A stretch of DNA of 64,000 nt from Cohnella rhizoplanae (GTDB taxonomy: Bacteria; Bacillota; Bacilli; Paenibacillales; Paenibacillaceae), in assembly GCF_948329515.1 (NCBI RefSeq), contig NZ_CAOJCN010000004.1:248001-312000 (forward strand), written 5' to 3'. The first letter of the stretch is position 1. Every line of letters begins with the position of its first letter. Below are positions 52,439 to 63,443 of the stretch, in pieces. The notes beneath the pieces were generated by a model. The model did no database searches. It saw nothing but the letters and a program-made list of their open reading frames with translations, and was not told where the DNA came from. A program made the translations under genes and the position numbers.

Positions 52439-52882
52439 TTATTGGCAATGGAAAGCGCGCGGGGCGCCGTTTTGCGTCCTCGGCCTGCCTCCGCCGGGAC
52501 CCGCCCTGAAGGGCTTTCTCTCCTGCGGCGGGGGCGGCGTAGAACCCTTGGTCAGACCGGCCTTGCGGAGCACGTGAAGCACGCTACGCTCCATCTCTAT
52601 ATAAGGAAGAGAGAGCGCGGGCTTCCGCACGATCAGGATCATATCGGTGCCTTCGACGATACGCGATCCGTTGTGCCGGACGATCTCCTTGAGCATCCGC
52701 CGCATCCGGTTGCGCACGACGGCGCCTCCCAGCTTGCTGCTCACCGAGATGCCGAGCCGGTACAGCCCGGGATCCGGCTTGCGGCGCCAGTAAACGACGA
52801 ACTGAGAGTTCGCGAACGATTTTCCGCTTCTATATATACGGCTGAAATCTTCCTTGTTGCGCAGCCTCAGTTTTCTTTCCAT
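52439..52882 (-). CDS. rnpA: Ribonuclease P protein component with C-terminal extension
   Basis: 147 residues, with ATG 52882 chosen because GAGGG precedes it at 6 nt. The RnpA fold shows LRNKEDFSRIYRSGKSF, RLGISVSSKLGGAVVRNRMRR (RNR motif) and DMILIVRKPAL. It assists the RNase P ribozyme in 5' tRNA maturation. After LTKGS the tail of about 35 residues (PPPPQERKPFRAG, Gly/Arg/Pro-rich) exceeds the usual ~115-120 residues and may be disordered or reflect an alternative stop in a sequencing error; the DNA shows no obvious frameshift. Confidence 0.93.
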   Translation of the reverse strand: MERKLRLRNKEDFSRIYRSGKSFANSQFVVYWRRKPDPGLYRLGISVSSKLGGAVVRNRMRRMLKEIVRHNGSRIVEGTDMILIVRKPALSLPYIEMERSVLHVLRKAGLTKGSTPPPPQERKPFRAGPGGGRPRTQNGAPRAFHCQ

Positions 52883-52944
52883 CCTCATCCCTCATCGCCG
52901 GACATGGATTCCGTTCCGTCCATTCATTTATTCCCATATACATG

Positions 52945-52970
52945 AAAAAAGACCACCTCACGTGGTCTTT
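52945..52970 (-). terminator. Terminator between rpmH and rnpA
   Basis: Minus-strand AAGACCAC-GTGA-GGTGGTCTT followed by TTTTTTC, 4 nt after the rpmH stop. It may limit readthrough into rnpA. Confidence 0.85.
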
Positions 52971-52974
52971 ATCC

Positions 52975-53109
52975 TTATGCGGACAATACTTTGCGGCCCT
53001 TTTGACGGCGAGCGGCGAGAACTTTGCGTCCGTTCTTCGTGCTCATCCGGCTGCGGAATCCGTGTACCTTCTTCCGCTTGTTAACGTTCGGCTTAAATGT
53101 CGGTCCCAC
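52975..53109 (-). CDS. rpmH: 50S ribosomal protein L34
   Basis: 44 residues from GTG 53109 (AAGGAGG 9 nt upstream), read by eye: [20 protein letters not shown], then [14 protein letters not shown] and GRKVLSA. This is the full canonical L34; the second residue is Gly where Bacillus has Arg. It lies beside oriC, before rnpA. Confidence 0.97.
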   Translation of the reverse strand: MGPTFKPNVNKRKKVHGFRSRMSTKNGRKVLAARRQKGRKVLSA

Positions 53110-53150
53110 TTCTTGATACCTCCTTACGAAAAGAACTCATATGTCCATTT

Positions 53151-53179
53151 ATTAAACCATATGAACGCCCGGAAGTCAA
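53151..53179 (-). promoter_or_regulatory. rpmH promoter
   Basis: Minus-strand TTGACT (53179-53174), 17 nt, TTTAAT (53156-53151), about 42 nt before the rpmH start. Confidence 0.75.
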
Positions 53180-53216
53180 TCCAGTCAAGGCCGCGCAGAT
53201 TCGGAAGATATTCACA

Positions 53217-53510
53217 TGTGCATAAAAACAGAGAGAAAAAAGACTCATTACCCTTTTTGTCGAATCTTCGCACAGAATATCAACAATATCTTGTGTTGTG
53301 CACAGAATCCATCCACAAGTTATTGAAATTGTGGATAACAGGGCGAATTCCGTTGAATTCAGCGGGTTCATCTGCTATGATAAGTTCACCCATTCGACGT
53401 GGATAACGGCTTTTAAACCTCTTCTTATCAACACCCTGTGCATAAATCTGTGAACAAAATCCCTTCTTATGGACATCTCGCTAAAGAATAAAGAGGAATT
53501 GTGTGGATAA
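53217..53510. other. oriC upstream DnaA-box cluster
   Basis: Perfect TTATNCACA boxes (read as TGTGNATAA on this strand) at 53217-53225, 53330-53338, 53437-53445 and 53502-53510, plus a near match at 53398-53406. Several looser sites lie between. All share one orientation. The gap 53110-53583 has no credible gene. Together with the boxes after dnaA it forms a bipartite origin like that of Bacillus. Confidence 0.9.
53353..53381 (+). promoter_or_regulatory. dnaA promoter
   Basis: TTGAAT (53353-53358), 17 nt, TATGAT (53376-53381), about 200 nt before dnaA and within the DnaA-box cluster, consistent with DnaA autorepression. Confidence 0.65.
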
Positions 53511-53583
53511 CTGTTGCAAAGGACATCCTTCGACATCGCCGCCTCCCTCTTGTCCGCCTGACGGGTTAAAGGAGTGACTCCAT

Positions 53584-54936
53584 GTGGACAGCCGTACGAA
53601 CGAGATCTGGTTGCAGGTCTTGTCGGTCATCCAGACAAAATTAAGCAAACCGAGTTACGATACGTGGTTCAAAGCCACCAAAGCAAATTTTATTAACGAC
53701 GAGACAGTGGTTGTAACCGCTCCCACCACCTTTGCGGCGGAATGGCTGGAGAATAGGTACAAGAAACTCGTCTCTTCGACGTTGGCTGATTATCTGGACC
53801 ATCCCGTAGAAGTACGGTTCGCGATCGAGGAGTTCCGGCCGCCGGAACCGCCGGCGCCATTCCCCTCCGTACCCGTCGTCAAGAACGCGGGGCCCGAGGA
53901 ACCGGTCGGACATATGCTCAATCCCAAATATACCTTCGACACGTTCGTCATCGGCGCCGGCAACCGCTTCGCACATGCTGCGTCTCTCGCGGTGGCGGAA
54001 GCGCCCGCCAAGGCATACAACCCGCTCTTCCTCTATGGCGGCGTAGGACTGGGCAAGACCCACTTGATGCATGCGATCGGCCATTATATTTTGGAACACA
54101 ACCCGTCTTCCAAGGTCCTCTACATATCGTCGGAGAAATTCACCAACGAATTTATCAACGCGATCAGAGACAACCGGGGCGAGAGCTTCCGCAACAAGTA
54201 CCGCAATATCGACGTGCTGCTGATCGACGATATCCAGTTCCTCGCCGGCAAGGACGGCACGCAAGAGGAGTTCTTCCATACGTTCAACGCGCTGCACGAA
54301 GAGAGCAAGCAGATCATCATCTCCAGCGACCGCACGCCCAAGGAGATTCCGACGCTGGAGGAGCGTCTGCGCTCCCGCTTCGAGTGGGGCCTGATCACGG
54401 ACATCCAGCCGCCGGACCTGGAGACGCGCATCGCGATCCTCCGCAAGAAGGCGAAGGCGGAGAATCTGGACATTCCGAACGAAGCGATGGTGTACATTGC
54501 CAACATGATCGATTCGAACATCCGGGAGCTCGAGGGCGCCCTGATCCGGATCGTGGCTTATTCGTCGTTGACGAATCAAGACGTCACCACGCACCTGGCC
54601 GCCGAAGCGCTCAAGGACATCCTGCCGAGCGGCCGCAACCGGCTCATCACCATACAGGATATCCAGCAGCGCGTGGGCGAATTCTACGGACTTAAGCTCG
54701 AGGACTTCAAGGCGCGCAAACGGACCAAGGCCGTCGCCTTCCCGCGGCAGATCGCCATGTATCTGTCCCGCGAGCTGACGGACTATTCGCTGCCCAAGAT
54801 CGGGGACAACTTCGGCGGGCGAGACCATACGACGGTCATCCACGCGCACGAGAAGATCACGCAGCAGTTGAAGGTCGACGCGGAGCTGTACAAGATCGTC
54901 GGCAACCTGACGGAGAAGATTAAGAACCTGAGCTGA
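53584..54936 (+). CDS. dnaA: Chromosomal replication initiator DnaA
   Basis: 450 residues from GTG 53584 (AAAGGAG upstream). Domain I (about 1-85) starts [20 protein letters not shown]. Domain III is AAA+ with Walker [12 protein letters not shown], Walker [10 protein letters not shown] and box [12 protein letters not shown]. Domain IV binds DNA through [15 protein letters not shown]. DnaA-ATP oligomerises on the boxes around the gene and opens the DNA. First gene of the rightward replication cluster. Confidence 0.98.
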   Translation: MDSRTNEIWLQVLSVIQTKLSKPSYDTWFKATKANFINDETVVVTAPTTFAAEWLENRYKKLVSSTLADYLDHPVEVRFAIEEFRPPEPPAPFPSVPVVKNAGPEEPVGHMLNPKYTFDTFVIGAGNRFAHAASLAVAEAPAKAYNPLFLYGGVGLGKTHLMHAIGHYILEHNPSSKVLYISSEKFTNEFINAIRDNRGESFRNKYRNIDVLLIDDIQFLAGKDGTQEEFFHTFNALHEESKQIIISSDRTPKEIPTLEERLRSRFEWGLITDIQPPDLETRIAILRKKAKAENLDIPNEAMVYIANMIDSNIRELEGALIRIVAYSSLTNQDVTTHLAAEALKDILPSGRNRLITIQDIQQRVGEFYGLKLEDFKARKRTKAVAFPRQIAMYLSRELTDYSLPKIGDNFGGRDHTTVIHAHEKITQQLKVDAELYKIVGNLTEKIKNLS

Positions 54937-55001
54937 AGCTCGATATCCGATATCCACTTGTGGACAAAGCGATGCATTTTAAACGTGAATAACGAAAAAA
55001 C

Positions 55002-55110
55002 CTATGCACAACTCATACACATGTGGATAGGTTGTCGTTCTCGGCTTTTTTGGGCTTATCCACATATTCAGGGCCCCTACTACTACGACTATCTTTTAAA
55101 GACCATACTA
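55002..55110 (+). other. oriC unwinding element: DnaA box, GC cluster, DnaA-trios
   Basis: Between dnaA and dnaN: box-like CTATGCACA (55002-55010), TGTGGATAG (55023-55031) and a perfect TTATCCACA (55056-55064). Then comes a GC cluster GGGCCCC (55071-55077) and CTACTACTACGACTA, which reads as a row of TAG trios on the other strand. An A+T-rich stretch follows (TCTTTTAAAGACCATACTATAA). This is the DnaA-box / GC / trio / DUE order of the basal unwinding system described in Bacillus. Confidence 0.82.
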
Positions 55111-55136
55111 TAAGGCGAACAGACGAGGTGATCCCG

Positions 55137-56279
55137 TTGAAATTGACGATATTGCGCACGGAGTTAAACGAAGCGGTACAAAACGTATCTAAGGCGGTAT
55201 CCGCACGCAGCACGATTCCGATCTTGAGCGGCATTAAGATCGACGTGAGCGATCGCGGCGTCACGCTGACGGCCAGCGATACCGATATTTCCATTCAGCA
55301 CTACATCCCGCTCGAATCGGCGAGCAAGACGGTCGTCAAGGTCGAGCGCCCTGGCAGCGTCGTGCTCCCGGCTAAGTTCTTCGTCGAGATCGTCAAGAAG
55401 CTGCCGCATGAGGAAGTGAACCTCGAGGTCGGCGATCGCTTTCAGACGCTCATTCATTCGGGCGCAACCGAGATCCAGCTCGTCGGGCTCGATCCGGAGG
55501 AGTTCCCCGTGCTGCCGATATTAGAAGAAGACCGCGTATTCTCCATTCCCGGCGACCTGCTTCGCTCGATGATCCGGCAGACGGTATTCGCCGTCACGAC
55601 CAACGAATCGACGCCGATTCTAACCGGGGTGCTCTGGAACCTGCAGGATGGCGTCCTTAAATTCGTGGCGACCGACCGTCACCGCTTAGCCACCTGCAAG
55701 ACCAATATCGACGCCGATTCGGAATTGAAGTTCTCGGGCGTCGTCATTTCCGGCAAAACGCTGAACGAGCTGTCAAAGATCATTCCCGACCAGAATACCC
55801 TCGTCGATATCGTCGTCGCCGACAATCAGGTGCTGTTCAAGCTCGGTGAAGTGCTCTTCTTTTCCCGCATGCTCGACGGCGCTTATCCCGATACTTCCAA
55901 GATTATTCCGAGCCAGTTCAAAACAGAACTCGTCCTCAACACAAAATCGCTTAGCGAAGCGATCGACCGGGCTTACCTGCTCTCGCGCGAAGAAAAGACG
56001 AACATCGTGCGCCTGCTGACGACGGAAGACGGCAGTATCGAGATTAACTCCAGCTCCTCGGAGCTCGGACGCGTACAGGAGCATCTGGACGCCACGGATC
56101 TCACAGGCGAGCCCCTGCGCATCGCCTTCAACTCCAAATATATGCTCGACGTGCTAAAGGTCGTGGATAGCGAGCAACTGTACATGGGCTTCAACGGCGC
56201 CATGAGCCCGATCATCTTCAAGCCGCGCGACCACGACAACAGTCTGCATCTCATCCTCCCTTACCGGACGACGAATTGA
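55137..56279 (+). CDS. dnaN: DNA polymerase III sliding clamp DnaN
   Basis: 380 residues from TTG 55137, preceded by GAGGTGA. The three clamp domains follow: KLTILRTELNEAVQNVSKAV, the central LLRSMIRQTVFAV, and PRDHDNSLHLILPYRTTN at the end. It encircles DNA and tethers polymerase III, MutS and others. It lies 200 nt after dnaA, across the unwinding element. The start is non-AUG, like dnaA and gyrB. Confidence 0.97.
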   Translation: MKLTILRTELNEAVQNVSKAVSARSTIPILSGIKIDVSDRGVTLTASDTDISIQHYIPLESASKTVVKVERPGSVVLPAKFFVEIVKKLPHEEVNLEVGDRFQTLIHSGATEIQLVGLDPEEFPVLPILEEDRVFSIPGDLLRSMIRQTVFAVTTNESTPILTGVLWNLQDGVLKFVATDRHRLATCKTNIDADSELKFSGVVISGKTLNELSKIIPDQNTLVDIVVADNQVLFKLGEVLFFSRMLDGAYPDTSKIIPSQFKTELVLNTKSLSEAIDRAYLLSREEKTNIVRLLTTEDGSIEINSSSSELGRVQEHLDATDLTGEPLRIAFNSKYMLDVLKVVDSEQLYMGFNGAMSPIIFKPRDHDNSLHLILPYRTTN

Positions 56280-56289
56280 GGCGCCAACG

Positions 56290-56508
56290 ATGAAGGAAAT
56301 CGAGATTACGACCGAATATATCCAATTGCAACAGCTGCTTAAGTTGGGCGATTGTATCGGCTCGGGCGGCGAAGTGAAGCCTTTTTTGCAGGAAAACGAA
56401 GTTAAAGTCAACGGCGAACCGGAAAACAGACGCGGCCGCAAGCTGCGTCCCGGCGACGTGATCGAGGTGGCGGGCTCCGGCAGCTTCGTCGTACGCACAC
56501 GCCAGTAG
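56290..56508 (+). CDS. yaaA: S4-domain RNA-binding protein YaaA
   Basis: 72 residues with an S4 RNA-binding fold: IQLQQLLKLGDCIGSGGEVK, FLQENEVKVNGEPENRRGRK, LRPGDVIEV. Implicated in 50S ribosome maturation. It lies 10 nt from dnaN in the dnaN-yaaA-recF unit. Confidence 0.95.
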   Translation: MKEIEITTEYIQLQQLLKLGDCIGSGGEVKPFLQENEVKVNGEPENRRGRKLRPGDVIEVAGSGSFVVRTRQ

Positions 56509-56569
56509 TCTGCGCAGCGCGGCGCGCATCGGACGTTCGCCGCCGGACAGACCAGAGAGGAAGTCCCGC

Positions 56570-57688
56570 ATGCAGCTGAACAAGATCGAACTGCATGGCT
56601 ATCGCAACTTCAGCGAGCTGTCGCTTGCGACGGCCGCAGGCGTCAACATCATCATCGGCCCCAATGCCCAGGGCAAGACGAACCTGCTCGAAGCGATACA
56701 CGTACTCGCCTTGACCAAGTCGCACCGCACCTCCAAGGACCGCGAGCTCATCGGCTGGAACGAGACGTCCGCCCGCATCGAAGCCGAGATCGAGCGCAAG
56801 CTCGGCAAGATCACCTTGGAGTTGCAACTGTCCGCGCAGGGCAAGAAGGCCAAGATCAACGGACTCGAGCAGCGCAAGCTCAGCGCCTTCGTCGGCACGG
56901 TCAACGTCGTGCTGTTCGCCCCCGAGGACCTCGACATCGTCAAAGGCGCGCCGGGGATCCGGCGCCGCTTCATGGATATGGAGATCGGCCAGGTGCATCC
57001 CGCCTATCTGTACGACTCCTTGCAGTACCAGCGCATTCTTCAGCAGCGCAATAATTACCTCAAGTCGACGGACGCCGCCAGGGCCTCCGCCGAGATGCTT
57101 GAGGTGTGGAACGAACAATTGGCGGCATCGGGTGTTAAAATGATGCAGAGAAGGCAAAACTTTATTTATAAGCTGCAAGGCTGGGCGGACAAGATCCATG
57201 CCGGCATCACCGGCGGCAAGGAGTCGCTGACCGTCGTCTACAAGCCCTCTCTCTCCGCGGAGGAAGGGACCTCGTCCCAAGAACAATCTTCTTTATTGCA
57301 ACAATTTATGTTAAAGTTATCACAAGGCAAGGAACAGGAATTCCGCCGCGGCACGACGCTCATCGGTCCGCATCGGGACGATTTGGCGTTTGCCATTAAC
57401 GGCCGGGACGTCCAGACGTACGGCTCCCAGGGCCAGCAGCGGACGGCGGCGCTGTCGCTGAAGCTGGCGGAGCTGGAGCTGATGCGCGAGGAGATCGGGG
57501 AGTACCCGCTGCTTCTCCTCGACGACGTCTTGTCCGAGCTTGATCAGGAGCGGCAGACGCAGCTCATCGAGACGTTCCAGAACCGCGTGCAGACGTTCAT
57601 TACGACGACGGGACTGGAGAGCGTTAACATGGGCCGGCTCAAGGATGCCGCCATTTATCATGTACGCGGCGGTACCGTGCTGCCCTAA
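56570..57688 (+). CDS. recF: DNA replication and repair protein RecF
   Basis: 372 residues. SMC-like ATPase with Walker A IIGPNAQGKTNLLEAIHVL, signature YGSQGQQRTAALSLKLAE, Walker B LLLLDDVLSELD. It helps load RecA at gapped DNA and stalled forks. The ribosome site is AGAGAGGAAG. It lies 61 nt from yaaA and 25 nt from remB. Confidence 0.97.
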   Translation: MQLNKIELHGYRNFSELSLATAAGVNIIIGPNAQGKTNLLEAIHVLALTKSHRTSKDRELIGWNETSARIEAEIERKLGKITLELQLSAQGKKAKINGLEQRKLSAFVGTVNVVLFAPEDLDIVKGAPGIRRRFMDMEIGQVHPAYLYDSLQYQRILQQRNNYLKSTDAARASAEMLEVWNEQLAASGVKMMQRRQNFIYKLQGWADKIHAGITGGKESLTVVYKPSLSAEEGTSSQEQSSLLQQFMLKLSQGKEQEFRRGTTLIGPHRDDLAFAINGRDVQTYGSQGQQRTAALSLKLAELELMREEIGEYPLLLLDDVLSELDQERQTQLIETFQNRVQTFITTTGLESVNMGRLKDAAIYHVRGGTVLP

Positions 57689-57713
57689 GGCAGGGAATGT
57701 GGAGGGGCTCAAT

Positions 57714-57962
57714 ATGTACATTCATCTGGGCGGGGAGAAAATCGTCCGGACCTCGCAGCTGGTCGCGATCTTCGACATCTCGATCGAGCAGTCCTCGAAG
57801 CTGTCGCGGCAGTTCGTGGCGCAGGCCCGGAAAAACCGTATCGTGGAGACGATCGGCGAGGAGGACCCGAAGTCTATCGTCGTCACCGAGGAGAGAGTGT
57901 ATTATTCGCCCATATCGTCTTCTACCCTCAAGAAGCGGGCGCATCATCTGGTCGATCTGTAG
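57714..57962 (+). CDS. remB: Extracellular matrix regulator RemB (DUF370, YaaB)
   Basis: 82 residues from ATG 57714 (GGAGGGG at 6-8 nt). MYIHLGGEKIVRTSQLVAIF opens the DUF370 domain. RemB cooperates with RemA in biofilm matrix gene control in B. subtilis; it forms DNA-binding rings. The position between recF and gyrB is the conserved one. Confidence 0.93.
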   Translation: MYIHLGGEKIVRTSQLVAIFDISIEQSSKLSRQFVAQARKNRIVETIGEEDPKSIVVTEERVYYSPISSSTLKKRAHHLVDL

Positions 57963-59915
<1,953 letters not shown>

Positions 59916-59922
59916 GGCTTCG

Positions 59923-59966
59923 GCATCCGCCGGGCGCAGCGATGCGTCCGGCGGATGCTTTTTTAA
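59923..59966 (+). terminator. gyrB terminator
   Basis: GCATCCGCCGG pairs with CCGGCGGATGC, followed by TTTTTT. It also ends against the convergent YheC/D-like gene. Confidence 0.88.
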
Positions 59967-59971
59967 TGCGG

Positions 59972-60784
59972 CTAACGCTTGCCGCCGCTGCGCCGCTTGG
60001 ACTTCGAAGAGCCGCGCTTGGCACGGCGGAAGCGCCCGTAGGCCGTAGCGTATCTGCGGATCCGGCGGTATACGCTGCGGTCGGGCAGCCGCAGGAAGAT
60101 AAAAGGATCGGGCATGGTGTTGACCTCGAGGATCCAGGGCTTCAGCGACGTGTCGACGGCGACGTCGATGCCGATCTCTTTTAATCCGGGAAAACGCTTG
60201 CCGAGAACCGACGCGACGTCCACTCCAAGCTTCGAGAGCTGCCGGCGGTAACCGCTGCTTGTTCGCCCGGCGTTTTCCAGATGCGCCTTCATCAGCGTCT
60301 CCATCGGCAGCGGCGTACCGCCGGCATGATAGTTGGTCACGATTCTGCGCGGATGGGCGAGCCTACCGATGATGCCGGTCGTTTCCCATCGTCCTGCCGG
60401 ACTCATCTGCACCATGACACGGAAGTCGAATCTTCGGCCGCTCTGCTTGAGCAGCTCGATGCCTTGCTGGGACAGATAAGTCCGTGGACGCTTGAGCTTC
60501 AGCAGCGAGTCGTACATCGCTTCATAGCTTGTAAAGGACTGCTGCTTTTCGCCGGCCTGCAGCGTGTAGCCTTCATCGTTGCCGGCCGTTTTGCCCAGGC
60601 GGATGACGCCCTGGCCGAACGTGCCGTTCACCGGCTTCACGTAGATCATGCCGTAATCGTCCAGCATGCCGCGTACCGTCTGCTTGTCGAACGGCCGGGT
60701 ATCGGGCACGAGGCCGCGCAGTTCCGGTGATGCCAGCAAGGCTTCGGTTTTCGCCCATTTGCTGCTGATACGCCTGATCGGCAT
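59972..60784 (-). CDS. YheC/YheD-family ATP-grasp protein (spore coat associated)
   Basis: 270 residues. An ATP-grasp-like fold: GMIYVKPVNGTFGQGVIRLG, RFDFRVMVQMSPAGRWETTG, GIDVAVDTSLKPWILEVNTM. The YheC/YheD family is associated with spore coats in Bacillus; its substrate is unknown. The tail is Lys/Arg/Ser-rich (RRAKRGSSKSKRRSGGKR). ATG 60784 follows AAAGGTGG. It is the only leftward gene between dnaA and the window end, head-on to the right-moving fork. Confidence 0.88.
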   Translation of the reverse strand: MPIRRISSKWAKTEALLASPELRGLVPDTRPFDKQTVRGMLDDYGMIYVKPVNGTFGQGVIRLGKTAGNDEGYTLQAGEKQQSFTSYEAMYDSLLKLKRPRTYLSQQGIELLKQSGRRFDFRVMVQMSPAGRWETTGIIGRLAHPRRIVTNYHAGGTPLPMETLMKAHLENAGRTSSGYRRQLSKLGVDVASVLGKRFPGLKEIGIDVAVDTSLKPWILEVNTMPDPFIFLRLPDRSVYRRIRRYATAYGRFRRAKRGSSKSKRRSGGKR

Positions 60785-60918
60785 CGGCGTTCACGCCACC
60801 TTTCGCGCCCGCAATATGGTATAATGTTTTCATTCATTCTTTTTTAGAGTATGACGCTTCTGCCGTGGGTGACCATGGAGATTTGACTATAGTGCAGGGA
60901 TATTGAAGGAGGATCAGC

Positions 60919-63414
60919 ATGGCCGAGGAACAGCGTTTCCCTCTCCGCGACCGGGATATCGGCGTGGAGATGCGGGAATCGTTCATGGATTACGCAATGA
61001 GCATTATCGTCAGCCGCGCGCTGCCAGACGTTAGAGACGGGCTGAAGCCGGTACTTCGCCGAATCTTGTACGGGATGTCCGAGCTCGGCATGTCTCCGGA
61101 CAAGCCGTTCAAGAAGTCCGCGCGTATCGTCGGCGACGTCATGGGCAAGTATCACCCGCACGGCGACTCGTCCATCTACCAGACGATGGTCCGGATGGCG
61201 CAGGATTTCTCGCTGCGTTATATGCTCGTCGAGGGCCACGGCAACTTCGGATCCATCGACGGCGACATGGCGGCCGCCATGCGTTATACGGAATCGCGCC
61301 TGTCGAAGATCGCGATGGAGATGCTGCGCGACATCAACAAGGAGACCGTCGACTTCGTCCCGAACTACGACGGCGAAGAGCAGGAGCCGGACGTGCTTCC
61401 TTCGCGTTTCCCGAATCTGCTGGTCAACGGCACGACGGGCATCGCGGTTGGCATGGCGACCAATATACCTCCTCATAACTTGACCGAGGTCATCAACGGC
61501 ACGCAAGCGCTGATCAAGAATCCGGACCTGACGCCGCTTGATCTCATGGAGTACATTACGGGTCCCGACTTCCCGACAGCGGGCTTCATCTTGGGCAGAC
61601 AGGGCATTCGCCAGGCCTACAGCACCGGACGCGGCTCGGTCACGATGCGCGCGCGCGCCGAGATCGAAGAGAACGGCGGCAAGGCGCGGATCATCGTCCA
61701 CGAACTGCCATATCAAGTGGTCAAAGCGCGCCTCGTCGAGAAGATCGCCGAGCTCGTACGCGACAAGCGGATCGAAGGCATCACCGACCTGCGCGACGAG
61801 TCCGACCGTAACGGCATGCGGATCGTCATCGAGCTGCGCCGCGACGTCAACCCGAGCGTGGTTCTGAACAATCTGTACAAGCAAACCGCGATGCAATCGA
61901 CGTTCGGCATCAACATGCTGGCGATCGTGAACAAAGAGCCGAAGGTTCTGAATATTCGCGACGTGCTGCATTACTATATCCAGCATCAGATCGAGGTCAT
62001 CCGCCGCAGAACCGAGTACGATCTCAAAAAGGCCCAGGCGCGCGCGCACATCCTCGAGGGCTTGCGCATTGCGCTCGACCACCTGGACGAAGTGATCGCG
62101 CTGATCCGCGCTTCGCAGACGACGGAGCAAGCCCGCGAGGGACTGATGACGAGGTTCGGCCTGTCGCATGATCAGGCTCAGGCGATTCTCGAGATGCGCC
62201 TTCAGCGGCTGACCGGACTCGAGCGCGAGAAGATCGAGCAGGAGTACAAGGAGCTGATGGTCAAGATCGCCGAGTATCAGGCGATTCTGGGCGACGAGGG
62301 ACTCGTGCTCGAGATCATTCACGACGAGCTTGAGGAGATCAAGCAAAGGTTCGGCGACGAACGACGCACGGAGATCACGACGAGCGACGAGGAGATTCTC
62401 GACGAGGACCTCATTCCGCGCGAGGACGTCATCATCTCGATGACGCATACCGGGTATGTTAAGCGTCTGCCCGTATCGACGTATCGCAGCCAGCGCAGAG
62501 GCGGCCGCGGGGTCGTGGGCATGGATACCAAGGACGACGACTTTATCGAGCGTCTCTTCGTATCCAACACGCATCAGTTCCTCTTGTTCTTCACGAACAA
62601 GGGACGCGTGTTCCGTCTCAAGGCTTACGAGATTCCGGATCTCAGCCGCACCGCGCGGGGTACGCCGATCATCAACCTGATTCAGATCGAACAGGGAGAG
62701 ACGATCAACGCGGTCATCCCGGTCGAGTCGTTCGAGCCGAATCAGTACCTGTTCTTCGCGACCAAGTGCGGTATCGTGAAGAAGACGCCGCTCGACGATT
62801 ATGCGAATATCCGTAAGGTTGGATTAATCGCGATCCTGCTGCGCGAGGACGACGATCTGATCGGCGTCAAGCTGACGGACGGCAACCGTGAAGTCGTGAT
62901 GGGGACGGCGCAGGGCATGTCGATTCGCTTCTCCGAAGAGGATGTCCGTTCGATGGGCCGTTCCTCCACCGGCGTGAAGGGGATTCAGCTCGACGAAGGC
63001 GACGAAGTCATCGATATGGATATCGTCGATCCGGAGCAGACGGTGCTGATCGTCACCTCCAAGGGCTACGGCAAGCGTACGCCGCTGAGCGAGTACCGTA
63101 CGCAGACCCGCGGCGGCAAGGGGATCAAGACCCTTAACGTCACCGACAAGAACGGCGTGATCGTGAGCCTGAAGGTCGTACAGGACGAAGAGGATCTCAT
63201 GATCATGACCTCCGGCGGCACGTTGATCCGGATGAGCATGTCCACCATCAATACGATGGGACGGATCACCCAAGGCGTCAAGTTGATCAACATCAAGGAC
63301 GATGATGCCGTGGCGACGGTAGCCAGAGCGCCGCGCAACGAAGACGCGGATGAAGATGAGGATGCGGAGGAATCGGAAGGCGCAGGCACCGAAGGCGTCG
63401 AAGATTCCGAATAA
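60919..63414 (+). CDS. gyrA: DNA gyrase subunit A
   Basis: 831 residues. The catalytic Tyr is in [11 protein letters not shown] (about 123). The QRDR reads [16 protein letters not shown] (about 82-97), with Gln at the position equivalent to Asp87 of E. coli and Ser at the Ser83-equivalent. The C-terminal beta-pinwheel carries the GyrA-box [11 protein letters not shown], and the tail is acidic ([13 protein letters not shown]). With GyrB it introduces negative supercoils. GGAGGA precedes ATG 60919. Confidence 0.97.
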   Translation: MAEEQRFPLRDRDIGVEMRESFMDYAMSIIVSRALPDVRDGLKPVLRRILYGMSELGMSPDKPFKKSARIVGDVMGKYHPHGDSSIYQTMVRMAQDFSLRYMLVEGHGNFGSIDGDMAAAMRYTESRLSKIAMEMLRDINKETVDFVPNYDGEEQEPDVLPSRFPNLLVNGTTGIAVGMATNIPPHNLTEVINGTQALIKNPDLTPLDLMEYITGPDFPTAGFILGRQGIRQAYSTGRGSVTMRARAEIEENGGKARIIVHELPYQVVKARLVEKIAELVRDKRIEGITDLRDESDRNGMRIVIELRRDVNPSVVLNNLYKQTAMQSTFGINMLAIVNKEPKVLNIRDVLHYYIQHQIEVIRRRTEYDLKKAQARAHILEGLRIALDHLDEVIALIRASQTTEQAREGLMTRFGLSHDQAQAILEMRLQRLTGLEREKIEQEYKELMVKIAEYQAILGDEGLVLEIIHDELEEIKQRFGDERRTEITTSDEEILDEDLIPREDVIISMTHTGYVKRLPVSTYRSQRRGGRGVVGMDTKDDDFIERLFVSNTHQFLLFFTNKGRVFRLKAYEIPDLSRTARGTPIINLIQIEQGETINAVIPVESFEPNQYLFFATKCGIVKKTPLDDYANIRKVGLIAILLREDDDLIGVKLTDGNREVVMGTAQGMSIRFSEEDVRSMGRSSTGVKGIQLDEGDEVIDMDIVDPEQTVLIVTSKGYGKRTPLSEYRTQTRGGKGIKTLNVTDKNGVIVSLKVVQDEEDLMIMTSGGTLIRMSMSTINTMGRITQGVKLINIKDDDAVATVARAPRNEDADEDEDAEESEGAGTEGVEDSE

Positions 63415-63443
63415 TGGACGCGATCTAAGGGGAGGTAGACGTC

